From: Smallanthus sonchifolius
Lineage: Eukaryota > Streptophyta > Magnoliopsida > Asterales > Asteraceae
Length of the DNA stretch: 64,000 nucleotides
NCBI GenBank assembly: GCA_023525975.1
Contig: CM042019.1
Span: forward strand, 80,474,344-80,538,343
Reading direction: 5' to 3'
Shown here: one piece after another, positions 21,829 to 33,093 of the stretch
How the letters are laid out: every line of letters begins with the position of its first letter
Position numbering within the stretch: position 1 is the stretch's first letter
Position numbers and translations under genes: made by a program
Notes under the pieces: model-generated
Databases searched by the model: none
Seen by the model: only the letters and a program-made list of their open reading frames with translations
What the model was told of the DNA's origin: nothing

Positions 21829-24800
21829 ATGGCTCGACGTGTCGAATATAAACATAATCAAGTGGAATTGTTAGATCCTAACATGTCCGAGGCTGTGAAT
21901 TTTCAAGGCATTATAGGATTTTTGAACAGATCATGTCTTCACGTTTCTTTATCTGCTGATCCTTACATAAGTCTCGTGTACATACAGCAATTTTGGACAT
22001 AGTACATCAAGATACGGATGTTGAACCTCATGTTCTTCGTGCTACTGTTAATAATATCGAGATTGCCATTTCTGAAGAGACGATTCGTGCTGCTCTTGAT
22101 TTGGGTGGAAATGCTGAAGATCCGTTATCTTATCCGGGAACTCTTATTCTGGGTTGCTTTAAACGAATGGGATATCGTGGGAAACAGAATGATACCCAAG
22201 CACGTAAAGGTGGCTTAGTCGGTGAATGGAGGTATTTCATGCATGTGATTATTAATTGCATCTCTCCTCGCAAAGCTGGTACCGATGGCTTGAAGATGGC
22301 TCTTCAAACTGCTATGGTGGCTTTAACATTGAATAAGCGATTCAATTTTCCACTTTACTTCTATCGGGAGATGGTCATGCAGATTAATCCGACTGAAGGT
22401 CAAGGATTCTTGATGTATCCTCGCTTTATTCAAATGATTCTCAATCACCTTATTCCGGATCTTCCACAACATCCAATAAGAGTAACTTTGACGCCGATGT
22501 CAAAGCGTATCTTTACTGACTGCACGAAGCTGAAACAGCAAAATGCTGCATTGATACCAGTCAATACTCCTTTATTTGGTCACTTAATCAATCCTGATTA
22601 TGTTGCACCATCTATAGACAAATGGTTTCATCCTGATGAAATTGCTCAAGCTCAAGGATTCAATGTTCAACAACAACATCAGCAACAACCACAACAACCA
22701 GCACAACAACAAGTTCCACAACAACAGATACCAGTTCCACAAGTACAAGTTCCCATACAACCACAAATTCCTATTCCTGAACAAGTTCCTATTCCACAAG
22801 CTGAGGTTGAAATACCTATTCATGAACCTGTTCAAGAGGAGGTCGTTCATGCACATGAACATGATTTAGGAATGAACATGGATGATTTCGTTGATGTCGC
22901 TGTGAACTCACTCATTCATGAAGCTGAAGGGAATGCGGTGACTGATGATGAATCTAGTCCAAGCTCAAGTGATACGATATTACCTGTTAATGAAAGCACT
23001 AATTCTGATGAATCTAGGGATTTTTCCTCAGGTCATTATGAACGGTTGGCTACAATGCCACTAGCTAATGCTGGAAAACGCATTAATTCTCAAGCCAGAC
23101 GACCAAGAAGAAAGTCTGTTCGGGATCCTCCTTCCGGTTTAGTACTTGGAAAAGATCCTTGGTTGATGAGAGTACTGAGTCTGATAGTGACTTTACTCCA
23201 GCTCCCAAGACTCAAAAGTTAATGTCTGCTTCAATTTCTGCTGCACAATCTTCTCAGGGGGTCGAGGATGCTAATTTTGTTGCTTCATTGATAATTACTC
23301 CTCCAAGATCAAAGGATACATCTCCAGTGATTACTCTTGTTCCTCCAGTCATTCCTACTACTTCAAGTCCTTCTATTCCACAATTGTCATCTGGTCCGTC
23401 AAAGCCTTCTGATTATGAAAGGATTACTTTCCTTGAATCTCAAGTGCTTTGTCTGCAAACCCAAGTAAACACTCTTGTGTCTACTGATTCACAACGGCAA
23501 CTGGTGATTCAGACTCAAGCTCAACAGATTGCTGACATGCAAGCATTAGTGTCCAAACTCGTTCAGTGTCTTGACGCTCAAGGGGAGTTGAGGATACTTG
23601 ATACTTGTCACACAGAGTCTATTCAAAGACGTGACGATGAAGACAATGATCCTGCTGGAAATATTGAGGGTGATCATCAATACACTTACGCTAATCCTAT
23701 ATCTAGGGTTCAGGGGGAGTCGACATCACAATCACTTGAAGGAAACAAAGATACTTCTGGTACTAATGAAGAAGAAATTCTATTATTGGAGTTCTTTCAA
23801 GATTCAGAAGAAGAGGAAGCTGAAAAGATTGCATGTCTTGATGACATTGATGATTTATTCAATGACATAGAAGATGATATGTCGGATAATGAGATAGAAG
23901 AAGGAGAAATAGTAGAGATTGAGATAGAGAAAGATAAAGATAGTGTTACTTATGAAGGCTGTGATGGTCTTAAAGTGTCGTATAACTTCATCCAGGATGA
24001 TGTTATTCCTGAATTCACTTATGAAGGAGTAACAGATTCTATGGACTCTGTTGAAGATGTCACACTACCAGAAGACACTGCTGATTCAAAGATAGATACT
24101 GATGAGGAGACTATTCAATCCAATAAAGATGCTGAAACTGAAACTACTCACACTGAGTCTCCGAAGGTTAATGAAGAACCTGTTATGTACAGAGATACAG
24201 GGATGACAAGAGAACAGTGGAGAGAAGTTGTAAATAGTTGAATGAAGGTGTTACCCAAGTCTCCAGCACAACCTGCTCAGAAAGAGAAATATGTGAATAA
24301 AGAGCGGTGTGTAGGAAGGATCATAAGTTGGTTCTATGATGATGAATCAAAATTATTTGCAATTAAACGATCTGACGGTGTTCAATACTTAAAGCCGATG
24401 ATCAAATATTTCAATACCTTGCCAATGTGTGAAATAAATGGTATAGCTTCAAAGCCACTCATTAATAGATCGAAAAATGGTTTGGCTGATGTGATAGCAA
24501 ACTTGATCAAGAAAGAAGGTAGTTCAGGAAAGTATGATCGGATGAAACCACAAAAGGGAAAGAGAGTGAAGAACACAGATCCAAAGACTGGGAAAGTGAC
24601 CTGGAGATACAAGTATAAACCAGTGCGTGCTATTCACAAGATACCGTTAAAGAAGATTCCTCAAGACTTTCTTGGGAATATGAAATGGTGGTATGTTGAT
24701 TTTAATACTGGTGAAGCAAAGATTGAAGATAAAGACAATAAGGTCATTGTATGTTTCTATGATGCAATGAATCTTATCAATTTCTCAAAGAAAGATCAGA

Positions 24801-24943
24801 GGACGTTGCGAAATAATGAAATAATGTTCACTGACGTTTGGAGAGAACAAGGTCTACAGTACAAAAGAGTTTTGGAGATATGCAGAAGATATGGAGTGCA
24901 TGCTGGCAGCAGACTACCGGATAACTGGAAGAGATCAAGATAA
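21829..24943 (+). pseudogene. CopA accessory gene (about 1,037 codons), three lesions
   Basis: The start ATG (MARRVEYKHNQVELL) is shared with CopC. Layout: N-terminal domain to about 22560 (FQGIIGFLNRS, IRAALDLGG, GEWRYFMHVII, LTLNKRFNF, FLMYPRFIQMILNHLIPDL); Gln/Pro-rich linker 22660-22810; basic RRPRRKS near 23095; coiled coil 23420-23585 (FLESQVLCLQTQVNTL); very acidic stretch 23790-23935; C-terminal domain 24270-24920 (GRIISWFYDDESK, KVIVCFYDAMNLINF). Lesions are a one-base loss near 21993, an indel near 23155 and a TGA in a Trp codon at 24239. I see no signal peptide or membrane segment, so it does not look like an envelope protein. Similar ORFs occur downstream of pol in Asteraceae copia elements (from memory). 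Function is unknown. Confidence 0.75.
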
Positions 24944-24970
24944 AGACTGAAGACTGAAGATCAAGCTATT

Positions 24971-24984
24971 GTCAAGGGGGAGTC
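24971..24984 (+). other. CopA polypurine tract
   Basis: GTCAAGGGGGAGTC lies immediately before the 3' LTR at 24985. AAGGGGGAG is the plus-strand primer type seen in Sirevirus-like copia elements. Confidence 0.88.
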
Positions 24985-25470
24985 TGTTAGGACATAGTTT
25001 GTAATGACAAAAGCTTGTAATAGTTAGATTTTATGTCTTTATGTTTTTGTTATGTAAATGTCAAATGTCACTAAGTGTTTTACAAGTATAGCCTAGAGGC
25101 GAACTTGTTAAGTTCGCCTGGTCTATCAGAGGCTAACTTAATAAGTTCGCTTAGGTCTAACTGAGGCGAACTTGTTATGTTCGCTTAAGCTGTTAGAGGC
25201 GAACTTGATAAGTTCGCTTATATCATGTCAGTTGGTTATATATGTGTGTTTACAGAGTCAGTTAGAACGAACTAGAGAGATCAGATCAGAGAAGTCCGAT
25301 TGAGTCTGTAAACATCATTGTGATTTGAAATACGAATTGAGAAGGTTATTTACTTGCTTGTTTGCATTGTCTTTTATGCGTATAAACGTTGACTCGTTGG
25401 ATTCCGCACTCCGAGTAAACGTCACGTCTTATCACGAGATCGATCCGTAGACGCGCCATAGGGACCTACA
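24985..25470 (+). repeat. CopA 3' LTR (486 bp)
   Basis: Starts TGTTAGGACATAG and ends GACCTACA. Four GCGAACTT-N3-AAGTTCGC-type palindromes (25099-25219, two with mutated arms) precede TTATATATG at 25236-25244. It is the fuller of the two LTR copies. Confidence 0.93.
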
Positions 25471-25815
25471 TGTTGACTTTCAAAAGTCTATAGAAATTAA
25501 GAATATGTTAATTACACTTTTAGTCCCTCTAGTTTCTTGTTTTTAAGTTTTGAAAAGAGTAGAAATAGTCCCTGAGGTTTAGATTAGGTTAAGAATAAGC
25601 TTGTTTGACTTTCAGAACTCAACATGAACATGAATATTATAATTTTTACCTCAAAGTCAACATGATTAATGTTTGGACTAATGACACAACTAGTCCCTAT
25701 AGTTTTAGTTTAATATTTTACAGATTTAGTCCCTGGAGTTAGAGATAGGGTTAACTAGGTTAGGATTTAACTGGATTTGGTTAACAGGGTTAACCCTAAA
25801 AAGCCGGATGTCACA
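25471..25815 (-). repeat. Gyp2 3' LTR, remaining part
   Basis: This is the piece of the Gyp2 LTR on the right side of CopA, ending GGATGTCACA at 25815 (LTR start TGTGACATCC on the minus strand). It contains repeated AGTCCCT-type phrases and no coding sequence. The flanking polypurine site (CTACGGGATGA on the minus strand) looks degraded. Confidence 0.8.
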
Positions 25816-28800
25816 TCATCCCGTAGTTGAAAGAATTTTTGTCCCGAAAATTTGAATAGTAACTTAAGTGTGTTGACGTGGAGTGATTGAAAAGATGAGG
25901 ATACTTGCGCGTCATCTGGTCCTCGCACTCCCAAGTGAATTTCGGTCCGCATTTCGAGTTCCAACGAACTCTGACAATAGGGATTTTAATGTGTTTGAGC
26001 ATTTTGACTTCCCTATCCATGATTTCTATCGATTCTTCAATGAAGCGTAATTGTTCATTGATTTGTAGTTCCTCATGAGGAACCGCAAGTGTCTCGCCTG
26101 CTAGACATTTGTTCAAGTTCGAGACATGAAAGACGTTGTGTACACTACTCAGTCCCTCAGGTAGATCCAATTGGTACGCTACTGGGTCAATTATTTTCAC
26201 TATCTTGAACGGTCCAACATAATGGGGGTTTAGTTTGCCTCGTTTCCCGAAGTGAATTACCCCTATCCAAGGTGAGACTTTCAATAGGACCATGTCGCCT
26301 ATTTGAAATTCTAACGGCTTACGACGCTTATCGGCATAGCTCTTTTGATGGTCACGGGCTGCCGTCATACGGTTTTGAATTTGAACAATCTTTCTAGAGG
26401 TTTCGAACACGAGTTTAGGACCTGTAAGTTGGCTATCCCCAACTTCAGCCCAACAGATATGAGATCAGCATTTCCGACCGAGTAATGCCTCGAATGGTGA
26501 TGCCTTGATGCTAGTGTGATAACGGTTATTGTAGGAAAACTCCACTAAGGGCAAGTGAGTTTCCCAATTGTTACCGAAATCGATCACACAAGCTCGTAGC
26601 ATGTCATCTAAGGTTTGAATGGTACGTTCCGTTTGGCCATCGGTTTATGGATGATATGTTGTGCTCATGTCTAGACGCGTGCCTAGAGCTTTTTGCAATG
26701 ATTGCCAGAAACGTGATGTGGATCGAGGGTCTCGATCCGAAATAATATAAATTGCCACTCCGTGCCAAGCGGCTACTTCCTTCAAGTAAATGCGAGTAAG
26801 TTTTTCCAATTTGTCAGTCTCTTTGATTGCCAGAAAGTGGGCGGATTTTGTCAAGCGATCTATGATCACCCAGATGGTGTCGCATCCGCTAGGTGTTCGG
26901 GGCAATTTGGTGATGAAGTCCATAGAAATTTGCTCCCATTTCCACATTGGAATCTCTGGTTGTTGAAGTAAGCCAGAAGGCTTTTGGTATTCCACTTTGA
27001 CCTTTGAGCAGGTCAGGCACTTGCTCACATAGGTGGCTATATCAGCTTTCATCTTCGGCAACCAATATAGCACCTTTTGGTCATGGTACATCCTGTCGGA
27101 ACCTGGATGAATAGAATATCGAGACTTTTGAGCTTCATCCATAACCAGTTCTCTTAAGTTTCCATACACTGGAACCCATATTCGCTCTGCAAAGTAGCGA
27201 ATGCCATCTGATTTAACCTCAAGTTGTTCTTCCATACCACGCGTGGCTTCTACCGGTAGGTTTTCCTCTTTAAGGGCTTCGAGTTGAGCACTATGTATTT
27301 TGTCAGGTAATACAGTGTGAATAGTAAGTTGTGATGCCCGAACTCGCTTGGGCTTGGTTTCCTTACGGCTTAGGACATCGGCTACCATGTTAGCCTTGCC
27401 CGAGTGGTATCTGATCGCATAGTAATAGTGTTCAAGAGTTCGACCCAACGACGATGTCTCATGTTCAACTCTTTCTATTCAAAGATATGTTGAAGACTCT
27501 TGTGATCGGTGTAAATAGTGCACTTGGTACCATACAAGTAGTGTCTCCATATCTTTAGCACAAATACCACGGCTCACAATTCTAAGTCATGAGTTGTGTA
27601 GTTTTTCTCATGGATTTTCAGTTGACGAGAAGCGTATGCGATCACTTTCTCGTGTTGCATCAGTACACAACCATGAACTTGAATGGATGCATCACAATAT
27701 ACCACAAAATCATCTGTTCCCTCTGGAAGAGATAGTATGGGTGCACTGTAGAGTTTATGTTTCAAAAGTTGGAATGCTGACTCCTGGGTGTCACCCCAGT
27801 TATAGGGTTTACCCTTTTGAGTTAGAGCAGTGAGGGGCTGGGCAATCTTGGAAAATCCTTCAATGAAACGACGGTAATAGTCAGCCAATCCCAGAAATTG
27901 TCGCACCTCATTCGGAGTTGTCGGTGCCGCCTAATCCTTGATGGCTTCTTTCTTAGATGGATCGACATATATTCCCTTCTCGTTGACTACATGTCCTAAG
28001 AATTGCACTTCACGAATCCAGAATTCACACTTGGAATGTTTGGCATACAATTGCTCTTGTTTCAGTAATTCCAAAATCAAACGCAGATGCTCCTCATGTT
28101 CTTCCTTGTTCTTAGAATAAATGAGGATGTCATCAATAAAGACGATGATGAACTGATCCAGGTAAGGTTTACACACACGGTTTATGAGATCCATGAATAC
28201 CGCGGGTGCGTTGGTCAGTCCGAATGGCATGACCATGAATTCATAGTGACCATACCTAGTTCTGAATGCCTGTCTTTGAGATGTCTTCGTCTCGGGCTCT
28301 CAGTTGGTGATAACCGGATCTAAGGTCGATATTTGAATAGAAGCTTGATCCTTAGAGTTGATCAAACAGATCATCAATGCGGGGTAGAGGATAACGGTTT
28401 TTGATAGTTACTTTGTTTAGCTCATGGTAATCAATGCACATATGGAAAGTCCCGTTTTTCTTCTTGATGAATAGGACTGTAGCTCCCCATGGCGATGAGC
28501 TAGGTCGGATGAAACCTTTATCCAATAACTCTTGCAGTTGTGTAGATAGTTCTTTAAATTTACTGGGTGTAAGTTTATACGGTGCCCGAGCAATAGGCGC
28601 TGCCCCGGGTGCTAGATCGATTTGGAATTCGTCCTGACGATGCGGCGGAAGACCAGGCAAGTCTTCGGGCAATACTTCCGGATCGCCACGTATGGTGGGA
28701 ATGTCATCAATTTTCTTCTCCTCAAATGACTGCTCGGCGACGAGGGCCATAATGGTAGTGTGACCCTTACGTAAGCACTTATGCGCTTTCATGAAAGATA

Positions 28801-28890
28801 TGATTCCAACGACTGCACCACTCTTCTCTCCTTGGACAGAAAGGGTTTCTCCACACGGGAGAGGAAGGTGAGTAATTTTATCATGACAAA
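25811..28890 (-). pseudogene. pol: Gyp2 pol: protease end, RT, RNase H, integrase, chromodomain-like tail
   Basis: The fragment begins near 28890 within the end of the protease region (THLPLPCGETLSVQGE, GIISFMKAHKCLRKG). The RT follows (LPGLPPHRQDEFQIDL, KNGTFHMCIDYHELNK), then MVMPFGLTNAP and the intact catalytic FIDD (VFIDDILIYSK, near 28130). RNase H is at 27906-27574 (VYCDASIQVHGCVLMQ). Integrase is at 27448-26645 (KCLTCSKVK, SMDFITKLP, IISDRDPR), continuing to 25811. The tail EIMDREVK...WNSKCGPKFTWE...YPHLF is the chromodomain-like end of this chromovirus branch. Stops or frameshifts separate the blocks near 28350, 27920, 27450 and 26640. Confidence 0.85.
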
Positions 28891-30440
28891 TGATTTCGGC
28901 TTGATTTATAAGTTGGGGTATAATTCAAATTAGACTAAGGATTAGTCACAGGATAAGGTAATAGGGTCAAATGGAATTTATTGTTGGAGTGTATGGAATA
29001 ACGTGTTAGCTTAGAAAGAATTCCTCAAATTCCACTTACGTGGCTGGAGTCGGTGAGTTTACCATGAGGTAATACTAGGGTTTCAATCGAGGTGGTTTCC
29101 TTAATCAAGTTTGGATGAGGGTCTTAAGTTCACTAAGACTCTTTCATGAGTGAAATAAAATGATAGATCCTATTGATGATAGTTCAATATGTTCGTAAAC
29201 ATCTTCAACCTGATAGTTGCATCTATCAACTGTTGAACAGGTTTAACGATACCAACTAGTCGTTGAGCGGGTTATGTGAATTTCTACAGACAGTGGAAAC
29301 CTAAGTCTGTAAGGCACATATTAGGACCATTTATCCACGCACTAGGTTTCACCAGTACTTACATGCACCTCAAAGTATTATTACGTGTGCACCCGTAATG
29401 ATAATTTGCTTTGCATGCTCACCCTAGTTCTCCCTGTTCTGTGTCAATATGTCATTGAGTTTGTATTGCCGAGTACAGAGTGTTGTCAGATATGATAAGT
29501 CATCGAAAAGCTTAGTCATCAACCATAAGTTGATCAACTCGGACTCGTATCAGGAGGAGTAGTCCAGAATGGTTTGATCCGAGTATTCACTAGAGTTGAA
29601 ACACAATACGAGAGTCCAATCCATCATATTGTAGATGGGAACATGCACCTGAAATAAACATGCACATGAAATACGACTTTGAGAGGTGAGACTAGCTCAT
29701 GGATATGTGTTGCTGGAAGAAGCAAAGTAGCCGTCCTTCCAACTGAGTCAGGGTAGGGTTTGAGTATGCAATGAGCAAGGCGTTCTCAACCTTGTGGTCA
29801 ATATTTCTTCCACAGAATATCGACGAAAGCGCGAGCGCACGGCTCGAGAAAGTGGTGACATCTATGTATAAATGAATTTATACCATAAAATGTGCAACGG
29901 TCTGCCTTCACACGTCGTACCTCAAGCGAGGCCCACGGGTTCGGTCTTGAAGCAGAGTAAAGCTAGTGAAGTCGGGGCATTGTTGCTAGTGGGTACAGGA
30001 GGGACTCGCCTTCGAAGAACCCAACTCCCAAAAAGACATGTGCTAGTGTTGTGCGTCATCCCTAACACGGACTTGAGATGGCCCGCCATTCCTGATTGTG
30101 TCATCGATAGGCTCAAGCCGGTGTTATCTTCGGCTCTGATGGTGTAACAAGAGTGCAGATGATGGTGGTGTGAGTAACTCCTTGGAAGGCTCCGTCTTGC
30201 TGCCCTCGGACGGGAGTGGATGTTGATTTGCTGATTCCCCGAGGGACGCCACTAGGAATGATAATGCAATGAGAATGACGTCTCCCTCGTCAGCAGAGGA
30301 TGATATGGATGATGTCAACATGCATGAAATGAAATGTATGTATGGATGTTATGTGTAACATGTATGAGTGTCTGTGTCATGTAACTAATGCATGTGTGCG
30401 GTTATAGTCTAGTATTCAATCCTAGTTCTCTATAACCAAT
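28891..30440 (-). other. Gyp2 region where gag should be: no recognisable gene
   Basis: Between the truncated protease and the primer site lie 1.55 kb with no capsid, zinc knuckle or DTG motif in any frame I could follow. Short open frames at 29872-30147 (plus) and 30124-30321 (minus) match nothing I know. Either gag was deleted or replaced, or this is a non-autonomous member of the family with a long leader. Confidence 0.6.
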
Positions 30441-30453
30441 GGCTTTGATACCA
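30441..30453 (-). other. Gyp2 primer-binding site (tRNA-Met type)
   Basis: The minus strand reads TGGTATCAAAGCC, one base different from the standard TGGTATCAGAGCC. It is three bases from the LTR end at 30457. Confidence 0.85.
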
Positions 30454-31159
30454 ATCTGTCACACCCCCAAATTCCACTAACGGAGTTTTGCCGTTTGGCG
30501 TGTGACAAACCATGATCTCAGAAATTAGTTACAACAAACGAAACTAATGGGACATAAATGAAATATCATTAAAATTTCAGAGTTAAATGCGAAAGCGGTT
30601 TATGTCAAATAGTTACTGCGCATAACAAACGCGCCTAAGTTTAGTTTAATAAAACAAGTTAATTGTTTTAAATGTTTGCATAATAATGTGATAACAGTAG
30701 GACTCAATGCATGTCCTAGGTGTGCAACCTGTGCCTTAGCAACCTGAGAAACATGTAAGAAAAAGTGTCAACACGAGGTTGGTGAGTTCACAGGTTTGTA
30801 AGTAAATAAATTGTTTGTGTGTTTGTAGGATCCACATACATAAGTCACACCTATTGCTAGTTAGACAATGTACAAGTTACTTTAAGCGCTCGCAACCGAA
30901 GTTGATTTTTTATGTTTGAATGCCTCCCGCCAGGTCTATCAACTCTTGTAATGTGTTTAGACAAACATTTCACACGTTCGACCTCCAATCGAGTTAGCGC
31001 GACTTACGCGGTTGGGGTTTGTCAAACCCAGTAGTACTACCAAACATTACCTCTCTAAATCCATGTTAACGGTCCGATGTGTGTGAGAACTTTCAATGAT
31101 AATGTGTTACGCTTAAGTACACAAGTGGTAGTGAAATACTATGTGATCCTTGTTTGTTT

Positions 31160-31440
31160 GTGTGCATGTTTCTCTCTAACGGAAAAACAAGTAAAAGGAT
31201 GTTTGTCTGCAAGCATGTTTCTCCCCCAACGGGAAAACATGTAAAAATGATGTTCGTTTGTATGCATGTTTCTCTCCAACGGGAAAACAAGTAAAATGAT
31301 TTTTGTATGCATGTTTCTCCCCAACGGGAAAACAAGAAAAATAATGTTTGTATGCATGTTTCTCCCCAACGAAAAAACAAGTAAAAGAATGTTTGTTTGT
31401 GTGCATGTTTCTCCCCCAATAGGAAAACAAGTAAATAGGG
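31160..31440. repeat. Tandem repeat of six 45-53-base units in the Gyp2 5' LTR
   Basis: This is the counterpart of 10040-10310 with the same GCATGTTTCTCCCCAACGGG unit starts and the same copy number. Individual bases differ. Confidence 0.85.
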
Positions 31441-32175
31441 GTCGTGAAAACTCACCTGAGTTGTGTACAAGCAGTAGATAGCACCACACAAGGATGCAAG
31501 TAGGAAACACAAGAGTTTGCTTGTGAATTGCTTACGTATGCCCTAAAATTATAAGCATAATAGTTAGGGATATAATGGGGTTTTGTGACGACGACACGGA
31601 ATATTTTAACGTCCTAAAACATACTTAGGACTAACAAGTAGACGAACGTGTCCACGGGAATAAGGATTTCAAAATATAATAATTATAAAAATGGTTCATG
31701 TCGAACGTCTCTAATTACGGATAATATTACTTAATAAATATTTTCATGCATTTGTATCATTCAATAATGGCCTAAGAAAATAATATAATTTATTATATTA
31801 TTTTAAGTTCGAAGAAAAAGCACAATAACCAATTACGTGGCAAAAATAATAAATATATTATTTTTATTCGAGGATAATAACGTGGGTAAATAATATAAAT
31901 AATTATATTATTTATTTGTTTGGAATGTTACACAAAGTTTATAAATGTGGCGAAAATAATATATAAATATATTATTTTTAATTGTAGTTACGGTTTAAAA
32001 ATAATATGAATATATTATTTTAAAAGTGGGGAATAATAATAAAAATAGGCTTTAAAACCAAACCCGAACCTACGGGTGGTTTACGGGGTTAAAACACATT
32101 AATATATAAATATAATAGTAGTGGGAACGGTTTTTATAATTAAATAATGCTTAATAAAATGTTTAAAAAGAAAAA

Positions 32176-32242
32176 CTGGTGGAGAGACTCGAACCCGGGT
32201 CTCTCCCACACAAGCCCAACGCCTTAACCAACTCCGCCCGCT
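32176..32242 (-). other. tRNA-like RNA polymerase III module in the Gyp2 5' LTR
   Basis: Second copy of the module at 11037-11103. It keeps the A-box-like and B-box-like stretches, the GGAGAGAC/GTCTCTCC hairpin and the T5 run (complement of 32171-32175) unchanged, while surrounding LTR sequence has diverged slightly. Confidence 0.45.
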
Positions 32243-32619
32243 AGGGTATCGTGTTAGAATCCGGATCAGAAGGTTTAAAACACACAAGGCCAGTGTTCAT
32301 CCCTCCCATATGCATACCCATTCGAATCCAGTCCCGATTCCACCAATTTAGTTTACGATTGATCAAAGCAGTAAAGAGGTTTCATTAATCGAGTCTTGGC
32401 GAGTGTGTAGTTAGCTTTAATGGCAAGATTAACGAGTTTAAGATCGTTTGATCCTAGAAAAATGTGCCAAAACCCTACATCAAGAAAACCAAATCAATTA
32501 TATTGAATTCGATGATAAAACCTGTTGGAAGCATAGGGCTTTAATAGATTAGGTTGTTGTGAATCTAGCCATGTATATTAATTTGATTATGGTTGAGTTT
32601 AGACCAGGATTCGATTAAT

Positions 32620-33045
32620 TGTGAATCCCCTTGATCTGCAATATTCCAAGCAACACAATAACGAACAATCTCCTGGAAAGGCGGAATCAATCCAAGAGAC
32701 TCTAAGATTGAAGACCGACGAATCAAACAACGAATCTAAGATAACACGCAATCAAACTGAGATAATCTCCAAATATCATCTTGTATTCACATAGAGAATC
32801 AGTACAAATCAGTAGTACAATACTATGAACAACAGAGATACAAATCAGATACAAGTTCTAGTCCTTTCTAGCTTTCAAATACAAGACATATATATAGAAA
32901 CAAGATTTCGTCCGAAAACTCTGATCGTCCGAAAAAGATTTCGATCAAAATATTTTTCGATCAATAAAGTTTTCGGTCGAAAACTTTACACTTAGACATA
33001 TCTCAAATTAGAAACTTAAATTCGATGGACTACTAGGTTCTAACA
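32620..33045 (-). repeat. CopB 3' LTR (426 bp)
   Basis: On the plus strand it runs from TGTGAATCCC to GGTTCTAACA; on the minus strand it starts TGTTAGAACC, resembling the CopA start TGTTAGGACA. A purine-rich tract (AGGGAGAGAT on the minus strand, about 33046-33056) adjoins it. Confidence 0.82.
32887..32984 (-). promoter_or_regulatory. CopB LTR promoter: TCGATCGA/TCGGACGA palindromes before a TATA box
   Basis: CTATATATATG on the minus strand (32887-32897) is the TATA candidate. About 7 bases upstream begins a cluster (32904-32984) of TTTCGTCCGAAAAC, TTTCGATC and TTTTCGGTCGAAAAC sites. Function is inferred. Confidence 0.6.
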
Positions 33046-33093
33046 ATCTCTCCCTAGTCAATTGAATCCTAAGTTCTATGTCTTGTTTGCATC

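Larger units (their letters stand above)
12112..25470 (+). mobile_element. CopA: complete Ty1/copia retrotransposon with accessory gene (13.4 kb)
   Basis: Complete element with 5' LTR 12112-12526, primer site, gag, protease-integrase-RT-RNase H, a 2-kb spacer, an accessory gene, a polypurine tract and 3' LTR 24985-25470. It is flanked by TGTTG duplications. The domain order PR-IN-RT-RH is diagnostic of Ty1/copia. The large size, the extra gene after pol and the AAGGGGGAG polypurine tract resemble the Sirevirus branch. LTRs differ by about seven substitutions by eye plus a 71-base deletion in the 5' copy, so it is fairly young. Gag, pol and the accessory gene all carry frameshifts or stops, so it cannot be autonomous now. 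Confidence 0.92.
9337..32619 (-). mobile_element. Gyp2: chromovirus-like Ty3/gypsy, split by CopA and CopB
   Basis: A minus-strand gypsy element whose 3' LTR (9337-12111 plus 25471-25815) was split by CopA. Its 5' LTR (30457-32619) is cut by CopB, and the remainder lies beyond the window. The two LTR copies align over their whole visible length, including a tandem repeat block and a tRNA-like module. Internally there is a pol with integrase and a chromodomain-like tail, but no gag. The left end at 9337 abuts Cop0 coding sequence, so it inserted there. The primer site is at 30441-30453. Confidence 0.85.
30457..32619 (-). repeat. Gyp2 5' LTR, visible part
   Basis: Starts TGTCACACCC next to the primer site and aligns with 9337-11480 throughout. 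It stops after GATTCGATTAAT, where the CopB LTR begins. The other LTR copy continues with CCATACATGC, which shows where the break is. The candidate CopB target duplication on this side is TTAAT (32615-32619). Confidence 0.88.

Noticed and set aside
21829..24943. Naming the accessory gene env, or synaptobrevin/longin-like as some database labels for such ORFs do
   Set aside because: No transmembrane segment, signal peptide or longin fold is evident. A label without domain support would mislead.
29872..30147. 91-codon plus-strand open frame inside Gyp2
   Set aside because: No recognisable domain, antisense to the element, and no support from the other copies in the window. It is kept as unexplained sequence only.
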